Part shown: one piece after another, positions 1-17,599 of the stretch
Layout: each line of letters opens with the position of its first letter
Position numbering within the stretch: the first letter of the stretch is position 1
Source: Erpobdella octoculata
Lineage: Eukaryota; Annelida; Clitellata; Hirudinida; Erpobdellidae
Assembly: GCA_963978895.1 (NCBI GenBank)
Contig: OZ022238.1
Span: 6,645,650 to 6,709,649, forward strand
Direction: 5' to 3'
Length of the DNA stretch: 64,000 nt
Program-made: the position numbers and the translations under genes
Notes under the pieces: model-generated
The model's database searches: none
Told to the model about the DNA's origin: nothing
The model's input: the letters and a program-made list of their open reading frames with translations, nothing else

Positions 1-185
1 TCATGGTGAAAATCAGACCATGTTTCGGAAAATTTATAGGCCCTATTAATATAATTATTGATAACATTTAGCTTATATCTTTCAGGACAGTCGCTATTAT
101 AATTAAGACAATTGCCTGTGTTTGTGGGTTTAGTATAGACCTGGCAAGATAGTTTTGATACATTTCGTGTAACTAAAGTATCCAA

Positions 186-610
<425 letters not shown>

Positions 611-689
611 CCTACCACGTGCTATAAATGGAAAAGTCAGAACAAAAATTAGAAAATCAGAGGGCACAACTGAAATGTAAAAGGTAAAC

Positions 690-835
<146 letters not shown>

Positions 836-1059
836 AAATATATACTAGCGGGGTTACCCGGCGTTGCCCGGGGTTTTTAGAGGTTTTTCTAATGTTTGTC
901 TCTCTCGCTCCCGTTCCCTTCTCCACTTTCCCGTTTTCGTAGCGTTCCCGGTCGCTTTTCCGCTCTCGGTCGTTTTCCAGCTCCCGGTCGCTTTCCCGCT
1001 CAGAAGTTTTGTTATCGATTTTCTCTCTTGCTCGCGTTTCCTTCCAAGCTTGCTCTCCC

Positions 1060-1330
1060 GATTCCAGTCGCTTTCCGCGTTCCCGGTCGCTTTCCGCGTT
1101 CCCGGTCGCTTTCCGCGTTCCCGGTCGCTTTCCCGTTCCCGGTCGCTTTCCGTTCCCGGTCGCTTTCCCGTTCCCGGTCGCTTTCCCGTTCTCGGTCGCT
1201 TTCCCGTTCCCGGTCGCTTTCCCGTTCTCGGTCGCTTTCCCGTTCCCGGTCGCTTTCCTGTTCCCGGTCGATTTCCCGTTCCCGGTCGCTTTCCCGTTCC
1301 CGGTCGCTTTCCCGTTCCCGCTCACGCTTG
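1060..1330. repeat. GC-rich 18-19 bp minisatellite inside Helitron
   Basis: About 14 near-identical units of CGGTCGCTTTCCCGTTCC; the first units are 19 bp (TTTCCGCGTTCC). All three frames of one strand and two of the other stay open, which explains the long Arg-Ser, Phe-Pro-Val and Gly-Asn-Gly-Lys ORFs here. They are not genes. Confidence 0.9.
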
Positions 1331-1468
1331 CTCTCCCGTTCCCGGTCATGCTTGCTCTCCCATTACCGGTCACGGTTGCTCTCCCGTTCCCGTTCACGCT
1401 CATTTTCTCTTTTACATTCTTTCATAACTTCTGTTAGCCTATAAAACGTAAAATAGATTTGCTAAGAC

Positions 1469-1780
1469 TATATATATATACGAATGTTTGTGGGTTAGTT
1501 TGTCTATTATAGAAACGGGAAAGCGACCCGGAACGGACAGCGAGCGGGAACGGAAAAGCAAGCGTGAGCGGGAATGGGAGAGCAAACGTGAGCGGGAACG
1601 GGACCGCGACCGGGAACGGGAAAACGACGGGAGCGGGAAAGCGACCGGCAGCGGGAAAACGACCGAAAACGGGAAAGCGAACAGGAGTGGGAAAGCAGGT
1701 GGGAAAGGAAATGGGAGAGAAAGAGACAAACATTAGAAAAACCTCTAAAAAACCTGGGCAACGCCGGGTATCTCCGCTAG
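1469..1780 (+). mobile_element. Mini-Helitron, plus strand, nested in the 845-2060 element
   Basis: It starts in a short TA run followed by CGAATGTTTGTGGGTTAG. It ends GGGCAACGCCGGGTATCTCC then GCTAG, followed by T, a proper Helitron 3' terminus. The body is the GGGAACGGGAAAGCGAC type of repeat in the orientation opposite to the surrounding element. Confidence 0.65.
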
Positions 1781-2044
1781 TACATACATAAACACACACA
1801 CAGACACACATACATGCACATACATACATACACACATACATACGCACATACATATATATATAGTTCCCGCTCGCTCACCCACTCCGCTCCGCTCATTTTG
1901 TGACGGATTTCAAAAAAAAAATTTTATTTTTGACTCCCATTGACTCTCAAGGTTGTGTGAAAATTTCATTACGATCGGATGAATGGTGTAGCAATGCATA
2001 AAGGACATTAACATATAAACATATATACATATATACAAACATTC

Positions 2045-2179
<135 letters not shown>

Positions 2180-2186
2180 TAAATAT

Positions 2187-2388
2187 TTGGCGGCGACTAG
2201 TTGGACAGCGACTAGTTGGCTCGACGACTAGTTGGGCAGCGACTAGTTGGGCGGCGACTAGTTGGCCCGGCGACTAGTTTGGCGGCGACTAGTAGGCCCG
2301 GCGACTAGTTGGCCCGACGACTAGTTGGCCAGCGACTAGTTGGCAGCGACTAGTTGGGCGGCGACTAGTTGGGCGGCGACTAGTTGAC
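2187..2388. repeat. GCGACTAGTTGG minisatellite
   Basis: About twelve tandem units of GGCGACTAGTTGG plus 3-6 variable bases. Much more GC-rich than its surroundings, with no ORF of interest. Every unit carries the palindrome ACTAGT. Confidence 0.9.
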
Positions 2389-2394
2389 CTGTAC

Positions 2395-2597
2395 CCCAAA
2401 TTGTGTGCCCCCGTTCATCAGCTAATTTTGGAGGCAAAAGTGTTTAAGGTTTTTATAAACATTTTGGAAAAGTACATACTACAATTGCTCCTTCCAATCA
2501 TCAGCTCTGTTTGGTGGAAAAATGTACAGATATGATTTTCTTGGGGCGCATTCCTTAGAATTTGCCCAGGGTGCCAAAAACTCTGGCTACGCCACTG
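2395..2597. mobile_element. Right end of a degenerate hAT-type element
   Basis: The segment ends TCTGGCTACGCCACTG. The inverted form, CAGTGGCGTAGCCAGA, is the terminal inverted repeat typical of many animal hAT elements. The preceding text GCCCAGGGTGCCAAAA is also characteristic. No left end or target duplication was found, so this is a fragment. Confidence 0.5.
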
Positions 2598-2629
2598 CAG
2601 TTACTAGGTTGTCTTGACCTATTTTTTTT

Positions 2630-2905
2630 ACAAACTTTTGTTTAGGTTACAATCTCTGTTTGTTTGTGTGTGTGTGTGTGTGTGTGTGTGGCTTTCTCTG
2701 TACACAAATCTTGCAAGTAAAATTTAATCAGCTTTTTGACTAGCTAGGAAGCGCAAACATTTAGCATAGCTTTATATTGGATGACAATACATGATTCAAT
2801 TAAAAAAAACTTAATTTGGACATCTTTCGTATTTCTAAATTGAGTGTATTTGAATTCAAAGTTTGTGTTGCAAAACTCGTTTTTTCCTATACTTGTTAAA
2901 CTTGT
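2630..2905 (-). repeat. 250-bp dispersed repeat (family R250), copy 1
   Basis: Minus-strand copy of a repeat also found at 3845-4115 (+), 52385-52640 (+), 55785-56040 (-) and 63660-63915 (+). Shared landmarks are CATGATTCAATT, AGCTTCCTAGCTAGTCAAAA, a CA-rich patch and GAGATTGTAACCTAAA. No ORF. It could be a SINE or a MITE; I saw neither a tRNA-like head nor clear terminal inverted repeats. Confidence 0.75.
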
Positions 2906-3257
2906 GTTGATATTGGTGTAAACAGCAGTGATATTCAAGTTAACTGTAACACTAACTGAAATCGGAAAAAAATAGAAAAATAATGGTCCGTTAAGTGTAA
3001 TAGTAATAGTAACTGAAATACGGCGAATAACTCTAACTGTAATAGTAACTGAATAATAAATTCAGTTAAATAATAGAAAAATAATTAATAACTGAAAAAT
3101 ATTTATAATGTAATATTTTTTCTAAATAAATTAATTATTAGATTTTTTTTTATCTAAAGATAAAAATCAAGTTCTTTGGTGTTACCTAACAAATAGTATA
3201 TATGGTGCTGTTTAGTTATTCGCGGCCTTTTGTTATTATTGATTATTAAGAGGCTTG

Positions 3258-4602
3258 CAGGGACGTAAATTCAGCATTTTCCAGGGGGGGGGGGCAAAAT
3301 TTTCTCGCCATTATATAGCTTACTGACAGGGTTACCCAGTGTTGTCCGGGTTTTTTGTGCTTAGTTTTTTTTTGTCAACGAAACGTCAAAGAAATAACAT
3401 AATTTTTTTTAATTTTTCAAAATTTTTTCATCAATGAAGTTACCTGCATGCCAAATGTTGTAAAAATTGCTCCTGCGGCTTGGATGTGATAAACGAATGC
3501 TCTCACACACACATTACCTTTTACAGTTATATAAATACGTAGGTACAAGCAGAGAGGGATGGGGAAATGCATCCCCCATCAGAGTATCAATTGAAATTTT
3601 TTTGGGTATAATACCTTGTTTTTAGAAGACGACCGTAGCTTTTTTGGGAGGAGAAATTAGAAGTCTTTGAAAAATTTTTGAAAAATACTTACGACTACCC
3701 CTTACCGGTTATCAGCTTTTTGGAAGAGAATATAAAAAATTTCTGAAGTAAATCCCCACCAAAAAATTCTATATTCGCCACGCGCCACTGGGTATAAGGG
3801 GGATGAATGATTTAATCATATTGCAGGGGCAAGTACAGGATTAGTAAAACAAGTAAAGGAAAAACAAGTTTTTCAACACAAACTTTGATTTCAAATACAT
3901 TCGATTTAGAAATGCAAAAGATGTTCACAGTTTTTAAAAAAAAAATTGAATCATGTATTTTCATCAAATATAAAGCTGTGCTGAAAGTTTCAACTTCCTA
4001 GCTAGTCAAAATGCTGGTTAAATTTCACTTGCAAGATTTGCGTACAGAGAAAGACACACACACACACAAACAAACAGAGATTGTAACCTAAATAAAAATT
4101 TGTAAAAAAGATGTCCAAAATGGGGTGGGTATAATTTTGTTTTATTTTTGTGTAATAAATAATAACTTTGATGTAGACAGCTGTGAGGGAATCAACATTG
4201 TATTAATACCACTAATAGGGTAAAATTCCACGAGTTCTCTTATTGTATTTTGGCACAGAAAACAGCTAATCTTTGGACCAACACTGATACACAAATTATT
4301 ACTCTGCAGTTATTGGTGAATCTAGCATCGAGCTAAGATATAAAATTGTCTACACACGCAAAAAGAATTCCAATACGCATTGAATCATCACGAGGTTAAG
4401 TAAAGTTAAAATTAACATATTATATAGTAAACTCTAAGTAAAAAAAAATTTTAATTTTGGAAATCAAGGGGGGGTGGGCGAATTGTCTATACACGCCGGA
4501 AGGATTCCAATACGCATTGCATCATCACTAGGTTAAGTAAAGTTAAAATTAAATAAATATATAGTAAACTCTAGGTAAAAAAAATTCCAATTTACGTCCC
4601 TG
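3258..4602. mobile_element. hAT element (inner), with 8-bp target duplication GAGGCTTG
   Basis: The ends are CAGGGACGTAAATTC and, on the other side, CAATTTACGTCCCTG: inverted repeats of 14 bp. GAGGCTTG is present on both sides (3250-3257 and 4603-4610). It sits inside the transposase remnant of the outer hAT element, so it inserted later. Within it lie an R250 repeat and a decayed Helitron 3' end near 3329 (GGGTTACCCAGTGTTGTCC). No transposase ORF is visible. Confidence 0.85.
3845..4115 (+). repeat. R250 repeat, copy 2
   Basis: Plus-strand copy inside the inner hAT element, from AACAAGTAAAGG to GAGATTGTAACCTAAATAAA. It has the same landmarks as the other copies. Confidence 0.75.
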
Positions 4603-4603
4603 G

Positions 4604-4906
4604 AGGCTTGCCCAAGAAATTGAAGCTTCCAGTTCTCCGAGCAAGCAATCTAGGCACGGAAGTTCTGTTGAGGAAGAACTTAATGCTAATCTTGGGGCTT
4701 CAAAAAGATTAGCTGCTAATAAAACTGGATTAAGTTTCTGGACAGCCTCAGAGACAGTGTATCTTCTAATAGCGGCCTTCGCTAAAGACTTTATCTCTGC
4801 ACCTGCTTCAGAAGCATATGTGGAGCGCATCTTTTCGGTTTGCAGTGATATGACTGCAGGAAAAAGAAACAGGATCTCCAAGAATCTAGAAACTCGTGTT
4901 TTTTGA
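4604..4906 (+). pseudogene. hAT transposase C-terminal fragment (dimerisation domain)
   Basis: One hundred open codons without a start. The frame contains TGLSFWTASETVYLLIAAFA, then the hallmark PASEAYVERIFSVCSDMTAG and KRNRISKNLETRVF. This is the hAT C-terminal dimerisation motif (acidic and Arg residues of the ERxFS box). The frame stops at TGA 4904-4906. One base away the reading continues FLKMN, which is how this domain usually ends, so a single-base deletion near 4901 broke it. The codons before 4604 continue upstream of the inner element. Not functional. Confidence 0.85.
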
Positions 4907-5189
4907 AAATGAACGAAGTTTTACCATTTTGTAAATAAATAAATAAATAAATTTTTTTTTGGCTGTGTATCGAATCTACAGTTAACTGTAACTTTAACTT
5001 AAAAATAAATAAGTGTAATAGCAGCTGAAAAATGTTTGTGGAAAAATAACTTTAACTGAAACTGAAAAATGTTGTAACTTTAACTGTAACTGTAACTGAA
5101 AAGTTGTAACTGAAATATCACTGGTAAACAGTAAATTGTGCTTATTTATTTCTCAAATTCCTGAACATACCATTTTCTTAAACCTGACC

Positions 5190-5350
5190 CGTTATATAAA
5201 TACAAAATCCAAAGCCCGGTTCTGTTCATTTTCATTACAAGAAAAAAACCCATGGCTCAGCTCAATAGTCTTGACCTATGCTGATTTTGGTCTGGCCCGA
5301 TCCGTTTGATAACCCTTATATGAAGTCCCGCACCGAACACATCCCGTGCA
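5190..5350. repeat. Degenerate GCCCGG-rich repeat
   Basis: Scattered CCCGGTTCTG, GGCCCGATCCG and GTCCCGCACCG motifs in AT-rich DNA. Similar but clearer arrays lie at 17.24-17.58 kb and 30.30-30.56 kb. Transposon subterminal repeats are a possible source. Confidence 0.35.
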
Positions 5351-5359
5351 GGGCTCTAG

Positions 5360-6590
5360 TTTGGTACCAACTCTGATCACTGTTTTGTGAGTGCAATATT
5401 TTTTTAGGTTACACTGATGTAATGGAAAAACACATTGTAAAAAATAGTTGTCTTTACAAATATTTTAATGTTTTTAAATGAAAATCAATAAACTGAAATT
5501 ATACAATGCATACTACTTATTTGCTAACGCAAGGCGCTGCCCCAGGTAGGTATTCATTAAAACATAGCCGAAGCAGCGCAGTGTGAATTAGCTAGTACAT
5601 CCCTACACTGAGACACTAGACACTGACACAGTCATACACATGCCCACACGTACATACAAAAAAAAACTTCACCCATCACTAGTAGGCATGTCCTGACGTG
5701 TTGTTGATCTGCTGTTTCGCTCTGGCAGATTTACTAGGAGGCACGCTTCTAATCGAACTTACGGTCCCAGCAGACCATCTTGCCAGATTTCTAGCAGTCG
5801 TTGATGTTGTCTGCCGTCATGACAAGAGCTGATGTACATACTTGAATCTGCGATAGTTAATTTTTTTCCCAAATGACTTTTAAAACGATATAAATGACAA
5901 AAAATGATACGGCAAGATATAAGCTCTTCTGTCATTTATTGACCACGTGGTCTTGCTTCAGTCTATTAACGGTTTATCTGGAGTTGATCGAAAATGAACG
6001 AAAAAAATATTTAAATATTATTGATCTATAAGCATTATAATAATCGATTTCTTATATTGAATTCTACTTCTCTCTGACAATTTACTTATTTTATTTTATT
6101 TTGTAGCTTTTGTGCTTCAAAGCATTTGATAATAAAAATAATGAAATAGAGGTAAACAAGCGACACCACCAGTTTTAATTCTCTTAATTAATAAAACAAT
6201 TTTATTTGATTCTATTTTTAGAAGAATAAGCACTGGAAATTTCCATGTTTTTAGTCATTATGCAGCTGATGTGAAACCTAAAAGCTCATAAATTTAAACA
6301 AGATCAAGCCTTTTGCGGCAGTTCAGCTCATAGATTGATGATCACATGCATAAAAAATGACGTACAACTGAATGAGTCATTCAACAATTAATCACGAATT
6401 ATTTATATTGTTTGATTAAAATTTACCACCACATTCAAAAAATTTTTTTTTAATTTTTTTTCTTCTAATGCCAACTAAAGAGTATAGTCAGCATTTTTCA
6501 TTTATGCAAAGTATCTCCTTTTTTTAAATTAAAGTTTACTCAAGTTTTAAAATGAAGAATAAATTAAACATCATGATTAATCTGTTTTAA
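5360..6590. other. Intergenic region upstream of the filament gene
   Basis: No gene is seen. It contains a GC-richer stretch at 5690-5830 without a recognisable ORF or RNA fold, and a perfect AP-1-type site TGAGTCA at 6373-6379 that could belong to the downstream promoter. Confidence 0.5.
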
Positions 6591-6598
6591 AGTTTTAA

Positions 6599-6606
6599 TA
6601 TAAAAA
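6599..6606 (+). promoter_or_regulatory. Putative TATA box of the intermediate filament gene
   Basis: TATAAAAA lies about 30-45 bases before the base composition switches to a GC-balanced stretch (about 6645-6790). That stretch ends in a consensus donor (GAA|GTGAGT, intron from 6791) and reads as a non-coding first exon. The intron runs to TTTTTTTATAG at 6907, four bases before the start codon. Confidence 0.5.
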
Positions 6607-6911
6607 TAAAACCGAAAAAAGACAAGTTTTTTTTTGAAAATTTGCAGCTCCGGCGAAAAATCGATATCGGGCTTCCACGCAGCAACTGAGGTTGGAAGGA
6701 AGCCTGCACCTCGGTCGATCGCGTTTCCCTCTGCATTCGCTTTGTTCTGGCCGGTGTATCTCAAACGTTTCTTTCTAAATTCTAACCGAAGTGAGTTTTC
6801 TTTTGCGCAAACAGTTATTGAACTTTGTTTATTAATGGAAGTTTATGTTAAATCAGATTTTTAGAATTTTCTCGAGATTTTTCGTTTAAAATTGCTTTTT
6901 TTTATAGAAAA

Positions 6912-13026
<6,115 letters not shown>

Positions 13027-13138
13027 GTCCCTTAAATGGTGAAATCTGCCTGAATGCAACTCAAGCATAAAATCAAAACAAACTCTGAACAAATTTCCAA
13101 CTCTTGGCTTTCTCCGTGTACTGTGTTCTTGTTGTCAT

Positions 13139-13144
13139 AATAAA
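13139..13144 (+). terminator. Poly(A) signal AATAAA of the filament gene
   Basis: AATAAA 113 bases after the stop codon, followed by a TTTT-rich stretch and, about 45 bases on, TGTTCTTTCT-type GT/T-rich DNA. Confidence 0.65.
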
Positions 13145-13199
13145 AACATTTTACGCTTCGTAAAAGCTTTCATGCACTGTTCTTTCTCTATTTTGAGTT

Positions 13200-13964
13200 T
13201 AAGATAATATGATGTGGGCTCGCCATTTTTTTCTTCTTCGTTGTTTATGAAATGCACGACAATTCAGTTCCTGTGAGAGCCTTTTCGTTGAAATTATGTG
13301 ATATAATTGTTTAGTGTTCTCTGCGTTGGCAGTTTAAGCTGTCTTACAGAATTTAATTTCTTTTAAAAGTTTCTTATAGTTTTAAATCTAAACGTTTTGC
13401 TTTTTATGTTGCTTGCGTGTGTCAAGAAAGTAGTTATATACGCGTACTTGATGGTAGAGCTCAGATGGGAGTTAAAAACAGATACTTATAACCTTTTCTC
13501 TACCATCTAATTATTTCTATTTTCTTATTTAAATAGATCTATTTTACTAATTGACCAAATGAGTTTCAGCTTCTTCAATACTTCAACATATCTTTTCTTT
13601 ATAGGTTCACCTGCTACTCTGATGCGATGTTGGCTTCAAATGCAAATGTTTCTTGTTGTCGAGTGTGCCATCATAAATTTTAAATTGGCCGTTAGTGAAA
13701 ATAATGGAGTATAATTTTGTTGTGGTGTTTTAATTAACGTAATAATTAAACTAGTCAGGTGGTATTTTTTAATAAAAAAAAGTTAAAATATAAAATTTTT
13801 TATAGTTGATATAAATAAAACAATATTTATACAAATTCAAAATTTAACAAATGAACCGTAAAAACTTTGTTTATTAAAAATCTTTTATATATTTGAAAGA
13901 GGAAGATACCAATTTAATGCAAATACATTTTATGAGAATATAAGTCTTTAATATATATATAAAT
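13200..13964. other. Gene-free 3' flank
   Basis: AT-rich DNA without a convincing ORF or exon. It may include alternative 3' UTR; nothing else recognised. Confidence 0.4.
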
Positions 13965-13965
13965 A

Positions 13966-14480
13966 CTAGCAGTGCCAGTCGCGGCTTCGCTCGGTTGAAA
14001 TTAGAGAAATTGAACCATTCGAGGGGTTGACCACTCAAAATATACCTCGTACACTCTTGGAATTTACGCAAAAATCTTAAAAAAAATCCAAAAAATTCCA
14101 AATAACGCAAAAATTTTAACAAAATCCAAAAAACTCAAGAATTCCAAAAAAATCCAAAAATTCCAAAAACTCTGAAAAATTCCAAAAAATTCCAAAAAAC
14201 GCAAAAATTCCAAAATACGCAAAAATTCCTAAGAAAATTTTTGCTTCGTAAACCCAAAAATTCCAAAAAATTCCAAAAAATTCCAAAAGTTCCGAAAAAC
14301 CCCAAAAAAATTTAAAAAAAAACGCAAACATTCCAAAATACCCAAAAATTCCAAAAAACTTTCAAATAACGCAAAAGTCAAAAAAAAATTATCACGTATT
14401 TTTTTTGGAATTTTGTTTTGTACACCCATCTGGAGAGTGGTCAACTCGGAACCATGCATCTATAGTATAGAGTACTGCAC
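13966..14480. repeat. Repeat with ATTCCAAAAA minisatellite core
   Basis: It begins CAGTCGCGGCTTCGCTCGGT and runs through about 350 bp of irregular ATTCCAAAAA and ACGCAAAAATTCC units. It ends GGAACCATGCATCTATAGTA then TAGAGTACTGCAC. A related piece at 30.23-30.30 kb holds CGCTTGAAATTAAAAA, GAACCGTGCATC and AGAGTACTTCAC. The Phe/Glu-rich ORFs on its minus strand are shadows. Confidence 0.6.
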
Positions 14481-14525
14481 TGAACTGTAGTCAACATCTG
14501 AATAAGTTTTTGTCAGGATTTTTAT

Positions 14526-16124
14526 AGGAGAGCACAGGATGCGTACTGGCAAAATACGATTGCGGAGAGTGCAGGAAACGCAAGCAAGCTGTGGAGAGAT
14601 TTGTCTGCCGTGATGGGAAAGAAACGATCTTTCATTCTTCAGGATGGTCTGACTGCAGAGCAATTCATGAGCTCTTTTGAGAAGAAGGTCACGGACGTCC
14701 GAGCGTATACCCTTGATTCGGATACGCCTGAGTTCAACACCTTCTCTGGAGAACGTTTCAGCAATTTTGCGACTCTTACTAAGGATGACGTCAAGGACCT
14801 AATTAAGAACTCTCCAAACAAGTCATGTGGTCTAGACCCGGCGCCAACATGGCTCATCAAAGAATTTTCAGAAACCTTGTCCCCATTTGTTACAGATCTG
14901 TTTAATAAATCGTTGGACACTGGTCACTATCCGGTCCCATTCAGAGTGGCCGAGGTCACGCCAATCTTGAAAAAATCTACGCTGGATGTTTCTCTGCCTG
15001 CCAGTTATCGCCCAGTTTCGAATCTTCAGTTCATCTCTAAGGTTTTGGAACGGGCGGTTAACAAACAAATTCAACATCACCTGGATGGACACAACTTTCT
15101 ACCGGAGCATCAGTCTGCCTATCGGAGGTGCCGTTCGACGGAAACTGCATTGCTCAAGGTTACTTCGGATGTTCTCTTGGCAACCGATCGAGGGATGGTA
15201 ACACTGCTCGCTATGCTCGATCTCAGCGCTGCATTCGATTGCGTTGATCATGGAATCCTCGTGACCAGATTGGAGCGTACATTTGGCATTGATTCTGTTG
15301 CTCTTCGGTGGATCGGTTCGTATCTTTGCGATCGGAGGCAGTGTGTTCGTTATGGAGGTATCCTTTCTGGTTGGTCCTCGATTGTGTGTGGTGTTCCACA
15401 AGGTTCAATTCTAGGACCGCTATTCTTCATTGCATACACTTCAGATGTTTTTGCCCTGGTTGCTCAACGTGGTTTCAATATTCATGGTTATGCTGATGAT
15501 CTACAAATCTACGATCATTGCGGCACTGAGAGTATCGGTGTGCTCGCGGACAGATTGGACGGCTGCGTTTCGGAGATAATGGAATGGATGAAATGCAATC
15601 GACTAAAGTTAAATGCCTCCAAGACAGAGGTCATTCTACTGGGATCCTCTAGACGTCGGTTGCACTGCACCTTTGACGATATCAATATAGCTGGAAACAT
15701 CATTCGTCTCGTCGATAGGGTTCGCAATCTTGGGGTCATCATAGATTCTCAACTGACTTTCAGCGAACACGTTGCAAAATTGGTCAACACCAGTTACTAC
15801 CATCTACGACAGATGAGGTCAGTTCGCAAATCCCTCACGGTCGATTCTTCGCATGCACTTGCCCGCGCTTTGATCTTGTCTAGACTTGATTATTGTAATT
15901 GTCTACTCAGTGGAATACCGGATCTGTTAATGAGGCGGCTTGATGGTGTCATGCGTGCCACGGCTAGGCTGATTCTCCGATTGCCTCGATACGGTCATGT
16001 CACTAAAGCGATTCACGACCGACTACACTGGCTGAACATGCAGGCGCGTATCGACTTCAAGCTATCTCTCACTGCCTCCATGGTTCTGGGCCGTCATACC
16101 TCTCCGGTCTGTGCATTCCGGTGA
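14526..16124 (+). pseudogene. L2/CR1-like non-LTR retrotransposon reverse transcriptase (5'-truncated)
   Basis: Open frame of 532 codons without a start; it is already coding at 14526 (RRAQDAYWQNTIAESAG). Reverse transcriptase blocks in order: CGLDPAPTWLIKEF, VTPILKK, SYRPVSNLQFISKVLE, LLAMLDLSAAFDCVDH, GVPQGSILGPLFF and the catalytic-type GYADDLQIY. The C-terminal half includes YHLRQMRSVRKSLT and LDYCNCLLSGIP, typical of the L2/CR1/Rex group. The endonuclease half is missing, and the frame ends early at 16124 through a one-base shift. Transposed copy, dead. Confidence 0.93.
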
Positions 16125-16351
16125 CTCAGTTTCCTGGCCGATCTCACCTTCGCTCGGCTTCTTCCGGTCAGCTTCTTGTTCCTTCCTGCGCAACCAGGAC
16201 GTTTGGACCGAGGGCTTTCGCAGTTTCTTGTCCAACTACCTGGAACAATCTACCGATTGAACTTACCGATCCGGCGTGTGTCGATAGCGTTTATGTTTTT
16301 AGGAAACGACTCAAAACTCATTTTTTTCTTCGTATGACGAACGGATATTGA
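16121..16351 (+). pseudogene. Frameshifted C-terminus of the same LINE
   Basis: A shifted frame carries LRSASSGQLLVPSCATRTFG, then RAFAVSCPTTWNNLPIEL and FRKRLKTHFF, the conserved end of L2/CR1 proteins. The element then runs to a short AAATAAAAATAAT tail at about 16446-16473, the usual microsatellite-like 3' end of this group. Confidence 0.88.
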
Positions 16352-16474
16352 CCCTTTTTGTTTCTGATGTGTGATTCTGTTCGTTCGTTTATTTTGGCAC
16401 TGCCGCCTCGTGCTCTGAGAAATTTTTCTTTTTAGAGAGCACGTTAAATAAAAATAAAAATAATAATAATAATC

Positions 16475-17075
16475 TTCATGATTACCTAAAAGTTTATTTA
16501 AACGACGCTAGTGCCAGCTAGTTAATGATTTTAATTGCGTTGCAAAATAAATATTAAAATTATTTTGAATAATGATTAAATCGCTTTGGAAACTATTGAA
16601 TATTGTTTTGGCGGGTGGCAAAATTTTATGCTGAAAGTTTCAGAGTTCTAACTTATTTAAAAGTTAGTGAAAATTCAATTTCAATATTTTGACGACAGAC
16701 GACAGTGAAGTCAACTTAAGTAAAAGTGTGTTAAAACGATAATTGGCTTTCACGATAGCTGCCTAGTGTAAATCAGCTCTACCGCTAGCAGCAGACGAGA
16801 TAATCAAAGTTTTAAGGTTTCACCGAACGGCTCAGAGTGGTGTTTTAGTTCAAATCGATTTATTTCCACGACTGGCGCAGCTGACGTGTATTTTCATAAT
16901 TTTCAAGAACTTTCGTTGTTTCATAAATATATTTTAAACAATTTGGCTTTTTTAAATGTAACAAAATTATATTTTTCGTAAATACAATTTTATCGATTTA
17001 AAAAAAACCTTGTTGAGAATTAAAAAACTTAAAATTTATTTTCAAATAAATAATACTCGTAATAAAAAGTAAAAT
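16475..17075 (-). repeat. Dispersed repeat with AAACACCACTC core (minus copy)
   Basis: Parts of this segment recur in inverse orientation at 49.75-50.06 kb and 54.17-54.61 kb. Landmarks in plus reading are CCGAACGGCTCAGAGTGGTG, GACTGGCGCAGCTGACGTG and AATACTCGTAATAAAAAG. It starts immediately after the LINE tail. No coding capacity. Confidence 0.75.
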
Positions 17076-17234
17076 AAAAAAATGTGAAATATAAACATTA
17101 AAATTTATTTGTATGTGTAATAAAACCGTAAAACGCTATATATGCGGTACAAGAAACTAATGCGTTCATACAGTTCAATGAGAGATAATCCAAGAAAATA
17201 ATCTTATTTTTTACAGTTTGAAACTATGGTTAAA

Positions 17235-17590
17235 CATCCAAAATTCCAAAGACCAGCCCGGTCCGTCTAATTTGTGCCCGGCTAGTTTTTAGAGGCTTAC
17301 AATTTCCATACACTTGACGCAAAATCTCGGCTCGTTCCACCTTGACTTCATGTTTGGTCCGTCTGAAAATATTAAAATCGCAGTCTAGCCCGGCCCATGC
17401 AGTAATCTAATCCCTAAAGCCATACACGGATATTTCAGACCTGGTCCGGCTTATTTTTTAAGCAGAAAATTCCAGGCCTGGCTTGTTATTTAGGCCCAAA
17501 CTGGCCGGTTTCATTGGCACACAAATCAAAGCCTGGCCCGGTCTTAGCCAGTTTTAACGGGCACAAAACCTCAAAACATGGAAACAATTT
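17235..17590. repeat. GCCCGGTCCGTC-type repeat array
   Basis: Irregular array of CAGCCCGGTCCGTCTAATTT, GGCCTGGCTTGTT and CCTGGCCCGGTC motifs, ending GGGCACAAAACCTCAAAA. The same ending and unit order occur at 30.30-30.57 kb, so it is a dispersed element. Probably DNA-transposon derived; family not identified. Confidence 0.55.
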
Positions 17591-17599
17591 TTTCCAAAA

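Larger units (their letters stand above)
2926..5123 (+). mobile_element. hAT element (outer), with 8-bp target duplication GTAAACAG
   Basis: The left end CAGTGATATTCAAGTTA and the right end, whose complement is CAGTGATATTTCAGTTACA, form imperfect terminal inverted repeats. GTAAACAG lies directly outside both ends (2918-2925 and 5124-5131), the 8-bp duplication expected of hAT insertion. The subterminal regions are full of (A)ACTGTAACT-type repeats. After removing the nested element only about 845 bp remain, carrying the 3' end of a transposase gene, so this is an internally deleted, non-autonomous copy. Confidence 0.85.

Noticed and set aside
2187..2388. CRISPR-like array
   Set aside because: Repeats of 12-13 bases with 3-6 base spacers in an animal genome; no spacer structure and no cas genes.
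4549..4881. 110-codon minus-strand ORF
   Set aside because: Antisense shadow of the hAT transposase fragment, which reads on the plus strand with the ERIFS motif.
14116..14459. Phe/Glu/Gly-rich minus-strand ORFs
   Set aside because: Translation of the ATTCCAAAAA minisatellite.
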